Positions 1-6,237 of a stretch of DNA of 39,541 bases are shown here, piece after piece. Within the stretch, counting starts at the first letter, position 1, and the number at the start of each line of letters is the position of its first letter. Both the position numbers and the translations under genes were made by a program. Source of the DNA: a virus. The DNA is taken from the IMG/VR virus record IMGVR_UViG_3300022752_003243, positions 1 through 39,541 of that record; one strand, given 5' to 3'. The notes under the pieces are model-generated. The model was given only the letters and a program-made list of their open reading frames with translations. It searched no databases and was not told where the DNA came from.

Positions 1-10
1 GTTCAGTCAT
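1..10 (-). CDS. start of next gene (cut by window edge)
   Basis: An ATG at 10-8 overlaps the stop of the preceding 59-aa gene in the ATGA arrangement used throughout this region. Only three codons (Met-Thr-Glu) lie in the window, so the product cannot be named. Confidence 0.4.
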
Positions 11-186
11 TTCAGTCCAATCAGTTTAGCAAAATCAGGAGTGATAGTAAGGTTTTGTTCTTTTACAAGATTACGAACTTCTTTACGGAGATGAAGATAC
101 TTGTCTCGGTATTCTGTGAGATACTTTTGTGCTTTGTTCTTTTCATCAAAGTCGCACTGGTGTTCGTAGGTTCTATCATATCTCAT
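7..186 (-). CDS. small hypothetical protein, 59 aa
   Basis: A complete 59-codon frame starts at 186, overlapping the stop of the upstream gene (ATGA at 186-183), and ends at 7. The product is charged and probably helical, with many Lys, Glu and Arg (for example RDKYLHLRKEVRNLVKEQ), and has no signal peptide, membrane segment or metal motif. It belongs to the block of small genes expressed from the promoter at about 2370. I do not recognise a family; T4-like cyanophages carry many such genes in hyperplastic regions. Confidence 0.6.
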   Translation of the reverse strand: MRYDRTYEHQCDFDEKNKAQKYLTEYRDKYLHLRKEVRNLVKEQNLTITPDFAKLIGLK

Positions 187-371
187 TTTTTTAAGTCATC
201 CAAACAAGCAATAAGTTTTACGATGTGATAGTTTTCTTTGAAATGCTCTGTGCTATTCAATTCCTCATAGGCATCTTCTATTGTAAGGTAAATGACTTGA
301 TTGGTCTTGTGTAAATCAGCATAGACCTTACCATCCTGCCTTTTCAACATAATCACATAGAATTCAGTCAT
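183..371 (-). CDS. small hypothetical protein, 62 aa
   Basis: A 62-codon frame with ATGA overlaps at both ends (368-371 upstream, 183-186 downstream), which supports translation as part of the operon. It looks like a small soluble alpha/beta protein, starting MTEFYVIMLKRQDGKVYADL. No known motif is visible. Confidence 0.6.
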   Translation of the reverse strand: MTEFYVIMLKRQDGKVYADLHKTNQVIYLTIEDAYEELNSTEHFKENYHIVKLIACLDDLKK

Positions 372-622
372 TTCAGTTCCTCTTCATCTTGTTCAATTTG
401 AAAGATAGCATTTAGAAACTCCAAACCATACTTAGCAACCACAAATGCATCTTTATCCTCAAAGAACCTATCACCTATGGTTCTCATATCATAACCTTCT
501 TTGTGTTTATCAAAGAAAGCAACAACACAACAAGTTTCACCGTGAGTTTGAGGATACCACTTGACGAGTTCATACTTTTGATTGCATTTACTCCAACGAA
601 ACTCTACATTACGAAATCTCAT
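368..622 (-). CDS. hypothetical protein, 84 aa
   Basis: The frame is open from 649, but I place the start at the ATG at 622 (MRFRNVEFRW). It is preceded by GAGGAG at good spacing, and it overlaps the upstream gene by only 14 bases. The product is soluble and rich in aromatic and acidic residues, with a Cys-Cys pair near residue 31 and an acidic tail (QDEEELK). No recognised domain. Its stop overlaps the next start (ATGA). Confidence 0.6.
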   Translation of the reverse strand: MRFRNVEFRWSKCNQKYELVKWYPQTHGETCCVVAFFDKHKEGYDMRTIGDRFFEDKDAFVVAKYGLEFLNAIFQIEQDEEELK

Positions 623-794
623 TTTTCTCCTCAAAATCAAACCATTCATACAAAGAATTCATCGCACCCTCAACCACACAATCAACCACAGCATCTTCGT
701 GCGGGTTTTCTACGTGTTTGTGAGCACGATTATAACCGAAACGGACACCTTCTTCAAGTGCCATTTCTAATACTTTACGAAAGTTAGGTTTCAT
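609..794 (-). CDS. small phage protein, 61 aa (paralogue of 2145-2330)
   Basis: It begins MKPNFRKVLEMALEEGVRFG and is clearly homologous along its whole length to the 61-aa product at 2145-2330. Shared blocks are MKPNFRKVLEMA, GYNRAHK-VENP and NSL-EWF-FE. The pair therefore arose by duplication inside this operon. The predicted protein is a small helical soluble one with unknown function. Its start overlaps the upstream stop as TAATG. Confidence 0.7.
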   Translation of the reverse strand: MKPNFRKVLEMALEEGVRFGYNRAHKHVENPHEDAVVDCVVEGAMNSLYEWFDFEEKNEIS

Positions 795-1006
795 TAAATT
801 ACCTCCCAGTGTGCGTCAGATTTGTCACCGAAACGATTAGTTCCAGTTCTTGTGCTAACCCAGAAGAAGTATTTGCGGTTTTCTGATGCCAAGAATAACT
901 CACCACCAGTATCCTGTTCTACAATACAAATAGGATTGTTTTCCATAATGTTAGCTAGGCGATTCTTCGCTTTGCTGCTTTTGGGTCTGACTGTTACTCT
1001 TCTCAT
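794..1006 (-). CDS. small basic hypothetical protein, 70 aa
   Basis: The start at 1006 has a GGAG ribosome site 7 bases upstream. The N-terminus is basic (MRRVTVRPKSSKAKNRL), and the rest has the look of a small beta-rich fold (GGELFLASENRKYFFWVSTR). It overlaps the upstream zinc-ribbon gene by 56 bases and the downstream gene by one base (TAATG). No family recognised. Confidence 0.6.
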   Translation of the reverse strand: MRRVTVRPKSSKAKNRLANIMENNPICIVEQDTGGELFLASENRKYFFWVSTRTGTNRFGDKSDAHWEVI

Positions 1007-1223
1007 TTTGAATCTCCAGTTTCAGTTTGCGAATACCAGTAATGAAGTAAGCAAAGTCGCGGGATTCAGTCACCCGCTTTTCTTCACCACACACACCACA
1101 TTTACCATTCCATACAGATGAACAACCTACGGAATAAACTCCATAAGTTTTCCCACAATCCATACAAGTGGTGCCTGCCTGTTCAAGGCGTTTGAGTAGT
1201 GCCTTCTTCTCTTTGAGAGTCAT
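951..1223 (-). CDS. zinc-ribbon-like protein, 90 aa
   Basis: The frame is open from 1280, but the internal ATG at 1223 (MTLKEKKALLKRLEQAG) gives a sensible start, although its ribosome site is weak. Two Cys pairs are visible: CMDC near residues 19-22 and CGVC near residues 40-43. They suggest one zinc ribbon. The C-terminus is polar and low-complexity (NSQTQKQQSEESPS). It overlaps both neighbours in other frames. A role in nucleic-acid or protein binding is only an inference. Confidence 0.55.
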   Translation of the reverse strand: MTLKEKKALLKRLEQAGTTCMDCGKTYGVYSVGCSSVWNGKCGVCGEEKRVTESRDFAYFITGIRKLKLEIQNEKSNSQTQKQQSEESPS

Positions 1224-1377
1224 AATCCAGTTCAACAAGAGGTTTTTTGTCTGTGAGGTAATCATACAGCATATCGGCAAACCCGTAATGGGGTCTTGTG
1301 CCAGTTTCTATACTGGTTGAGGTCGCCACCGTCCACATAATATCCAGGTCAAATTTGTCAGGTAGATTTTTCATCAT
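1183..1377 (-). CDS. small hypothetical protein, 64 aa
   Basis: A 64-codon frame that starts with two Met codons at 1377 and 1374 and overlaps the upstream gene by 20 bases. The sequence is acidic and soluble (MMKNLPDKFDLDIMWTVATS) with no recognisable motif. The overlap with the following zinc-ribbon gene is 41 bases, longer than usual here, so one of the two starts may be misplaced. Confidence 0.5.
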   Translation of the reverse strand: MMKNLPDKFDLDIMWTVATSTSIETGTRPHYGFADMLYDYLTDKKPLVELDYDSQREEGTTQTP

Positions 1378-1705
1378 TCAACTCTATATCATCAGTAAGT
1401 TCTTTAATCCTATCAAAGAAATCTTCATCAAGTGGATATACCTTTTCTTCACCACGATCTATTCTATCACACATATCCATCAGATATTCTAGAAATTCTT
1501 TAGGATATGTTTCATCCATATTGATAGAAGTCCAGAACCACTGGTAACATTCTTCATATGGGTCGTCATCTTTCAGTAGGGCATAGTTCTCATAGTTTCC
1601 ACTGATGAGATCTCTCCACATCTTGAAGTTGTTCCAGACTTCTCTCCATCCCGTCCGGAAACAATGTCCAAAGTAATACTCAAACCAATTCAGTTTCGTC
1701 TTCAT
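1358..1705 (-). CDS. acidic hypothetical phage protein, 115 aa
   Basis: A 115-aa protein rich in Trp, Tyr and acidic residues. It has an aromatic N-terminal half (NWFEYYFGHCFRTGWREVW) and an acidic C-terminal half (LDEDFFDRIKELTDDIEL). No signal peptide or catalytic motif is seen. It overlaps the upstream gene by 26 bases. It sits in the duplicated small-gene block, and I do not recognise a function. Confidence 0.65.
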   Translation of the reverse strand: MKTKLNWFEYYFGHCFRTGWREVWNNFKMWRDLISGNYENYALLKDDDPYEECYQWFWTSINMDETYPKEFLEYLMDMCDRIDRGEEKVYPLDEDFFDRIKELTDDIELNDEKST

Positions 1706-1961
1706 CTAATTTCTCCAGTCGTTCCCAATTCCAAGTGCGTTCAATAAATCCAATATCAAATCCGAATTTATATACCCAGAACAGAATACTCAAAATACTA
1801 CCAGTTCCTGATTTAATTTGAATATAAGGCCAAGAAGGATAATCATTCCAACTTACAGATGCCTGAAGAAGCGCCCAACGATCTGTAAATAGAAACTGAA
1901 TATACCATTCGTGCCCAAAGTCTTCACGATAAGACCATTTAGCAACTTGAAAAAATTTCAT
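1680..1961 (-). CDS. Trp/aromatic-rich hypothetical protein, 93 aa
   Basis: The start at 1961 overlaps the upstream stop as ATGA. The product is unusually rich in Trp and other aromatics (MKFFQVAKWSYREDFGHEWY and later RTWNWERLEK) and has a hydrophobic central stretch (SILSILFWVYKFGFDIGF) that might touch membrane. No known family. Confidence 0.6.
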   Translation of the reverse strand: MKFFQVAKWSYREDFGHEWYIQFLFTDRWALLQASVSWNDYPSWPYIQIKSGTGSILSILFWVYKFGFDIGFIERTWNWERLEKLDEDETELV

Positions 1962-2152
1962 TGATTCAGTTCCTCAGCAAGTTGTAGCATATCATTCTTA
2001 TCCAGAACGATCATATCGTTCTGTGCATTATACCACTTTACAGTTTCTGCTGCTACTTGAAGAACTGCTGCAACTAACTTTTCTTCTGTGTCAGCACCAG
2101 AGTTTCGATGTTGCCATACCACGTTCATAAACTCTTTTGCTCTATCAGTCAT
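1958..2152 (-). CDS. small hypothetical protein, 64 aa
   Basis: The open frame reaches 2185, but the ATG at 2152 (MTDRAKEFMNVVWQHRNSGA) follows a GAGG ribosome site and overlaps the upstream gene by only 8 bases, so it is the likelier start. The protein is helical and soluble, with no motif. The stop overlaps the next start as ATGA. Confidence 0.6.
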   Translation of the reverse strand: MTDRAKEFMNVVWQHRNSGADTEEKLVAAVLQVAAETVKWYNAQNDMIVLDKNDMLQLAEELNQ

Positions 2153-2330
2153 CTTTATAGTTATCCTCAAATTGAAACCATTCATCCAAAGAGTTTATTA
2201 CTTGTTCCACAATACTATCAATCACAGCACCTTCACTTGGATTCTCCACATACTTATGAGCACGATTATACCCATATGTCACTCCATATTCAATTGCCAT
2301 TTCCAACACTTTACGAAAGTTTGGTTTCAT
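2145..2330 (-). CDS. small phage protein, 61 aa (paralogue of 609-794)
   Basis: This is the first gene after the consensus promoter at 2357-2385. It begins MKPNFRKVLEMAIEYGVTYG and aligns end to end with the 61-aa product at 609-794, sharing GYNRAHK-VENP and NSLDEWF. Function unknown. The duplicated copies bracket five other small genes. Confidence 0.7.
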   Translation of the reverse strand: MKPNFRKVLEMAIEYGVTYGYNRAHKYVENPSEGAVIDSIVEQVINSLDEWFQFEDNYKDD

Positions 2331-2356
2331 TGTTATTAATTTTATTTTATGTACAC

Positions 2357-2385
2357 AGTATACTTAATAAAAGTAAAAAGGTCAA
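2357..2385 (-). promoter_or_regulatory. sigma70-type (early) promoter
   Basis: On the minus strand TTGACC (2385-2380) and TATACT (2362-2357) are separated by exactly 17 bases. Transcription would start near 2350, about 20 bases before the 61-aa gene at 2330, and would run through the small-gene block to the window edge. Early T4-like cyanophage promoters are known to resemble host sigma70 promoters. Confidence 0.75.
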
Positions 2386-2433
2386 GTTCTAATGTGACGC
2401 TTTAAGAACCGTCCTCATACAAAAATTATATGT

Positions 2434-2763
2434 TTACCTCTCAATATAACTCAAGGTATGATTCTGAGCATAAAGTTGTTGGATAATAATATCACAACCA
2501 ATTTTTGGATTACAATCTCCACAAGTATAAACATCTACTGCTGCTTTACCCTCTTCAGGCCAAGTATGAATACTAATATGACTTTCTGCCAACAAACACA
2601 TCACAGTCACTCCTTGCGGATCAAACTTTTTTGAAATCGTTTGTACTACAGTCGCACCACTAGCAACTGCTGCATTCTCTAAAAGATCTATAAGACAACG
2701 CTCATCATCTAAAAGGACAAACGAACACCCATACAAATTTAAGAGATAGTGCTTTCCCATCAT
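2434..2763 (-). CDS. speD: S-adenosylmethionine decarboxylase (SpeD)
   Basis: A 109-aa protein of the short bacterial SpeD type, which makes decarboxylated AdoMet, the aminopropyl donor for spermidine. The self-cleavage motif AESHISIHTWPE is intact: cleavage would fall between Glu60 and Ser61, making the pyruvoyl group on Ser61. His66 and Cys81 (VYTCGDC) match the known processing and catalytic residues of this family. The gene starts with two Met codons and overlaps the upstream stop. speD is a known auxiliary metabolic gene of T4-like cyanophages. No speE is visible, so the product probably feeds the host polyamine pathway. Confidence 0.93.
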   Translation of the reverse strand: MMGKHYLLNLYGCSFVLLDDERCLIDLLENAAVASGATVVQTISKKFDPQGVTVMCLLAESHISIHTWPEEGKAAVDVYTCGDCNPKIGCDIIIQQLYAQNHTLSYIER

Positions 2764-2978
2764 TCAATCGCTTCGGAGTCTATACCATATTCATTTATTA
2801 ATTTATCTATTTTGGTTTCTTGACCGGATAACTTCTCCACTTCATAAATGGAAGATTTTTGATACTTTTTAAGTTTTTTATATTGCTTGATAATTTTATT
2901 TACCTCTTGATTTTTTACATAAAGAAGCAATTTTTTGTCTTTGGCTGGATCAGAAAATCCCTTAAAACCTTCAGTCAT
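2760..2978 (-). CDS. Lys-rich hypothetical protein, 72 aa
   Basis: A highly charged small protein (KKLLLYVKNQEVNKIIKQYK) with alternating Lys and hydrophobic residues that predict a long helix or coiled coil. It has ATGA overlaps with both neighbours and so is coupled to speD. No family recognised. Confidence 0.6.
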   Translation of the reverse strand: MTEGFKGFSDPAKDKKLLLYVKNQEVNKIIKQYKKLKKYQKSSIYEVEKLSGQETKIDKLINEYGIDSEAIE

Positions 2979-3313
2979 CTTTTTTTCTTTTTCTTATCTT
3001 CTTTTTGATATCCCCAAAGTTTTGGATTGGTTCTGCCATATCCAAAATCAATTTTTCTCACAGCACCTGGACCATACTTGTCATAATACATGTCAAATAT
3101 ACGAACTCTACTACCTCTAATCAAATCCATATGAGTTTCATTTCCAATCTGATACCAGATTAGATATCCATCATTTGGAAATGATGGATTTTTTGCCTGA
3201 TCTATTGTTGTTTTTTCAAGAAGTATTTCACATCCATACTCACTAGGCAGAATATCTTTGTCTGTATTATCATACTCTGCCATAGTATTCTCCTGCTCTA
3301 CTGCTACTGTCAT
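2975..3313 (-). CDS. conserved-looking phage protein, 112 aa
   Basis: The start at 3313 overlaps the upstream stop (ATGA); a second Met at residue 11 is an alternative start. The product is soluble, has a beta-rich centre (GYLIWYQIGNETHMDLIRGS) and a strongly basic end (KEDKKKKKR) that could contact nucleic acid. Function unknown. Confidence 0.6.
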   Translation of the reverse strand: MTVAVEQENTMAEYDNTDKDILPSEYGCEILLEKTTIDQAKNPSFPNDGYLIWYQIGNETHMDLIRGSRVRIFDMYYDKYGPGAVRKIDFGYGRTNPKLWGYQKEDKKKKKR

Positions 3314-3882
3314 GAACGCCCACCCCAGTTAATATCTGGATAAGCTTCTTTGACATTCTCAAATGTGATCTTATATTTATTACCAAGTTTTTTATCCTTA
3401 ACAAGAATTAGAACTTCTGCTTCTTTAGGATGAAGTCCTCTTAGTAAATTAATAAACATCGTCTCTCTACGAATTGTAGAAAGACTATCGTTTCCACCTT
3501 TTACAAAATGATAAAGATTTTGATATTCTCTGCGAAGAGAAGTTTTACCACGACCATCTAAATCTTGACCAGTTGCGGACTCTCCTCCAATAGATTCTTT
3601 TCTAAGATTATCTGAAAGAGTTCCAGAGTAAACGGTTTGTTCATTTGCTTCAGCATATGGAACATCCCCATCTGGAAGAAGACTGATAACAGTTTCATCA
3701 AAATTCCAAATAAAAATTGATTTTAAAGCATCATGTTCATAAGTTTTAAGAACTTCTACTGTTTTTGCAGCAGACCTCTGTTTTGATGCAAGTTCCAAAA
3801 CCTCAAACACAAAAGGATTGAGTGGTAAACTTTCGATTGGTTTTTCAATCGTCTTCTTCGTCGTCGTTATAGTCATAGTCAT
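3310..3882 (-). CDS. conserved cyanophage protein, 190 aa (DUF6433-like)
   Basis: The frame is open from a TTG at 3888, but the first ATG is at 3882. The segment around LPLNPFVFEVLELASKQRSA and WNFDETVISLLPDG resembles a conserved T4-like cyanophage family that I recall as DUF6433; this identification is from memory. The protein ends NWGGRS and is probably soluble. No catalytic motif is visible. The gene overlaps the upstream membrane-protein gene by 38 bases. Confidence 0.65.
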   Translation of the reverse strand: MTMTITTTKKTIEKPIESLPLNPFVFEVLELASKQRSAAKTVEVLKTYEHDALKSIFIWNFDETVISLLPDGDVPYAEANEQTVYSGTLSDNLRKESIGGESATGQDLDGRGKTSLRREYQNLYHFVKGGNDSLSTIRRETMFINLLRGLHPKEAEVLILVKDKKLGNKYKITFENVKEAYPDINWGGRS

Positions 3883-4066
3883 TTTCAAAACGTACTGCTA
3901 AAATTTCGTCTGGTATTACATTCCCATTTTGATCGAACATCTCTGGGTGTGTATAAATCGGAGATGTTTGATAGAAGTGCTCTTTGGCTAACCACCCTAC
4001 TACACCTCCTACAAAAAAGAACATGATTGAAACTAATGTTCCTATGGTGAGAGTTACTGCTAACAT
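3845..4066 (-). CDS. single-pass membrane protein with acidic tail, 73 aa
   Basis: The start at 4066 has GGAG seven bases upstream. An N-terminal hydrophobic span (residues about 3-25, VTLTIGTLVSIMFFFVGGVV) is followed by a tail containing HPEMFDQNGNVIPDEILAVR and a very acidic end (DYNDDEEDD). The C-terminal plan (HPEM, then D-LLxVRF, then an acidic tail) recurs in the gene at 37642-37932, so the two are probable paralogues. Role at the membrane unknown. Confidence 0.65.
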   Translation of the reverse strand: MLAVTLTIGTLVSIMFFFVGGVVGWLAKEHFYQTSPIYTHPEMFDQNGNVIPDEILAVRFENDYDYNDDEEDD

Positions 4067-4249
4067 AGTTTTTCTCCAGAGATTTATTTTTTCCTTGTAT
4101 CAATATGAAATTCAAAGTAAAAATGAAATTCTCTGTTAAGAAGAGAAATCATTTTCCCAAACTTCAACTGAAAAGTCTTTGGTTTTAATGATTTGCTTCT
4201 CCTATTGCGTAGTAATAACTCAATTCCCCTATTAATTTGGGGACCATGA

Positions 4250-4609
4250 TTATTTAGATTTCTTTTTTCGTCTCCCTGGTCGTTTATCATGACTGTATTT
4301 CCATGCATCCTCTAAAATGCCGTACAAATAGTTTCTAATTTTTCTTGCTTCTGGTTTGGAAATATGTCCGTATGCCTCTCTCAATTGTTTATGTAAGTTA
4401 TCAGCACCACCTTCCAAGTATTCATCCAAATCTGATACGAGTTCACTGATATTATGTGCAGTAGCACTCTCAATGAACTCATCTACCTCAAGTTTTTTTG
4501 TTCCACGAACCTTTAAATAATCATAAAATTTAAGAACAAACTGTCCATTAAAAGCATAATCAATTGCTTTCTCAACATCAGTATAAACTTCGTGAACGGT
4601 GTTTTCCAT
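4250..4609 (-). CDS. hypothetical protein with basic tail, 119 aa
   Basis: A soluble, helical protein (MENTVHEVYTDVEKAIDYAF) with a basic C-terminus (RPGRRKKKSK) suggesting nucleic-acid contact. Its start overlaps the glutaredoxin stop by one base (TAATG), so the two are probably co-translated. The 183 bases downstream of it (4067-4249) hold no convincing gene. No family recognised. Confidence 0.6.
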   Translation of the reverse strand: MENTVHEVYTDVEKAIDYAFNGQFVLKFYDYLKVRGTKKLEVDEFIESATAHNISELVSDLDEYLEGGADNLHKQLREAYGHISKPEARKIRNYLYGILEDAWKYSHDKRPGRRKKKSK

Positions 4610-4845
4610 TAAACTAAATTTTGCTCCTTTAAAAATTGAACAGTATCAGAACATCCTCCGATGTATTTGTCATCTACAATTACTTGAGGAAATGTAGATC
4701 TTTCTCCAAATTCGGAATAGAACTCCTCACGAGTAAAATCTTTATTCAGTTTATAAATCACATATTGCAACTCTGCTAATTGTAGCACCTGTTCGACTTT
4801 TGTGCAATATGGACAACCATCTTTTGAATAGATTGTAAATTTCAT
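4609..4845 (-). CDS. glutaredoxin
   Basis: A 78-aa glutaredoxin with the dithiol active site CPYC at residues 11-14, the cis-proline segment STFPQVIVDD around residue 53, and the GG motif (YIGGCSD) that binds glutathione. It would donate electrons to ribonucleotide reductase or other targets in the cytoplasm, as T4 NrdC does. The frame is open back to 4944, where an ATG overlaps the upstream stop (ATGA). That start would add 33 residues unlike any glutaredoxin, so I prefer the ATG at 4845, though it lacks a clear ribosome site. Confidence 0.85.
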   Translation of the reverse strand: MKFTIYSKDGCPYCTKVEQVLQLAELQYVIYKLNKDFTREEFYSEFGERSTFPQVIVDDKYIGGCSDTVQFLKEQNLV

Positions 4846-4940
4846 AGTTTTATTTGAGTTTTGATTTTTATTTAGGATAAACAATTGAGGCCAAGTATCA
4901 CGAATAATCTCTGCAAGTTTATAAGGTGTCTCCGAACTAA

Positions 4941-5648
4941 TCATTTATATTTTTCAAGAGCATAAATTCCATTTTTCTCCACAATCGCAGAGCAAGTATC
5001 ACACCAATCACCGCAGCACATATACAAAAGTTTATTAAAGTACCTGATGTTTCCGTGATGAATATGACCGCAGATTACGCCATCATATTTCTTATCTCTT
5101 TGAATACAATATGATGCAATATCAGTCTCATATTGATTGATATATTTTTTCCCACGAATCGTATTCTTCAGTGCATAGACCAAAGAAAATCTGAAAAATC
5201 TTTCCAGAAACAAACTCAGTGGTGTAATCAATTCATATCCTTTATTAAACACCAACTGCTTCCAAGACCCAGAAGAATACTCCGAATACTTATCTCCGTG
5301 AATACACAAAAACTTGTTGCCTCTTGAATCTCTATGCGTATATTCATCTACCATTCTAAAGTTCTTATGTTCAAAATCACAATACCGACGAATCTGCCCT
5401 TCATGATTTCCCAGAATATAAATGACTTCTGCTCCTTTCTTGGCAAGGTTTAGAATCTGATGAACACACTCCGTATGTTCTTTTTTCCAGTGAGTGTTGT
5501 ATGTCTCCATACAAGCAATATCAATAATATCTCCGACCAATACTAATTTTTTTGTTTTGAGTTCTTTAATAAACTTTAAGAACTTTTGAGTGTTGCATCT
5601 GTTTGTGCCTAGATGCACATCAGAAATAAAAACTGTATCGTAAGTCAT
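4941..5648 (-). CDS. calcineurin-like metallophosphoesterase (LpxH-like)
   Basis: A 235-aa metallophosphoesterase. All five dimetal motifs are present in order: SDVHLG near residue 9, GDIID near 40, GNHE near 80, HGD near 118 and GHIHHG near 195. The spacing and the CGDWCD end resemble UDP-2,3-diacylglucosamine pyrophosphatase-like proteins of cyanobacteria and phages, but the substrate cannot be fixed from sequence. I use the ATG at 5648 rather than the TTG at 5654. It lies downstream of psbA and the endonuclease gene. Confidence 0.85.
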   Translation of the reverse strand: MTYDTVFISDVHLGTNRCNTQKFLKFIKELKTKKLVLVGDIIDIACMETYNTHWKKEHTECVHQILNLAKKGAEVIYILGNHEGQIRRYCDFEHKNFRMVDEYTHRDSRGNKFLCIHGDKYSEYSSGSWKQLVFNKGYELITPLSLFLERFFRFSLVYALKNTIRGKKYINQYETDIASYCIQRDKKYDGVICGHIHHGNIRYFNKLLYMCCGDWCDTCSAIVEKNGIYALEKYK

Positions 5649-5740
5649 AATCAAGTGTTTATTTTATATATCTTGCGTGATGGACATTATAAACATGAAG
5701 ATTCCAAACAATTGGAAGAGGAGGAGGATATGAAGGAATG

Positions 5741-6169
5741 TCATTGGTGTTTTTGTAGATATGCCGCAAGTTTTCCTAAATGATTTATACTATCATCAAC
5801 TTGACCTAATACCATATTGCAGTTTCTACAAAGCAACTGACGGACTTTCCCAGTCTTATGGTCGTGGTCTACACATAGTTTCTTCCACTTTCCATCTCCA
5901 GGTTTTTCACAAACAGCACAAACACCTTTTTGTTTTTCAAACATCTCTTGATGTTCTTGGAGAGTTATACCATAGTTTCTTTTTAAGTCATTATTTCTTG
6001 TGCGATTTGGATTTTCTTCGTGCCTCCTCTTCACCCTCTCTTTATCACATTCTTTACAAGCAGAATGCCTAACCATAGTCACCTTATTTCTTACATAAAA
6101 ATCCGTAGCAAGTTTTTCCTTACCACAGGTCATACAAGTTTTATAGAGGTCAGAGTAAAGTTTAGTCAT
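5741..6169 (-). CDS. endonuclease VII-like (HNH) nuclease, candidate free-standing homing endonuclease
   Basis: A 142-aa protein. It has Cys pairs C12/C15 and C38/C41, then C84/C87, then the catalytic segment VDHDHKTGKVRQLLCRNCN (residues 100-118), giving the paired Cys zinc site and the D-H plus N signature of the recombination endonuclease VII (T4 gp49) superfamily. It starts 69 bases after the psbA stop, just past the psbA terminator, and has its own late promoter at 6195-6202. Stand-alone nucleases next to psbA can act as homing endonucleases in cyanophages (F-CphI of S-PM2). Whether this one resolves DNA junctions or spreads an intron is undetermined. Confidence 0.8.
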   Translation of the reverse strand: MTKLYSDLYKTCMTCGKEKLATDFYVRNKVTMVRHSACKECDKERVKRRHEENPNRTRNNDLKRNYGITLQEHQEMFEKQKGVCAVCEKPGDGKWKKLCVDHDHKTGKVRQLLCRNCNMVLGQVDDSINHLGKLAAYLQKHQ

Positions 6170-6194
6170 TCTCGTGTTTTCTTTCGTGCATAAT

Positions 6195-6202
6195 TATTTA
6201 TA
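6195..6202 (-). promoter_or_regulatory. T4-type late promoter for the endonuclease VII-like gene
   Basis: TATAAATA on the minus strand, about 26 bases before the ATG at 6169. It directly continues the T-tract of the psbA terminator. The 15-base string CTTTTTTTATAAATA is identical to the one at the other terminator/late-promoter junction (13476-13490). Confidence 0.65.
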
Positions 6203-6227
6203 AAAAAAGAAACTCCGAAGAGTTTCT
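6202..6227 (-). terminator. rho-independent terminator after psbA
   Basis: On the minus strand the perfect 8-bp stem AGAAACTC/GAGTTTCT is closed by a stable TTCG tetraloop and followed by seven T. It lies 11 bases after the psbA stop. Confidence 0.9.
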
Positions 6228-6237
6228 CCTTATTATA

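Noticed and set aside
2386-2433. A rho-independent terminator after speD
   Set aside because: Only a 5-bp stem with a 14-base loop (GTTCT/AGAAC) can be drawn before a loose T run; too weak to list.
4084-4308. A 74-codon frame in the 4067-4249 gap
   Set aside because: It overlaps the end of the 119-aa gene in another frame, lacks a ribosome site, and reads as Arg/Lys/Asn/Leu-rich noise. The gap seems non-coding, with only a weak hairpin (CCCC/GGGG).
4845-4944. A 33-residue N-terminal extension of the glutaredoxin
   Set aside because: The ATG at 4944 is well placed for coupling, but the extra residues do not resemble any glutaredoxin part and the fold starts at MKFTIYSK. Kept as an alternative start only.
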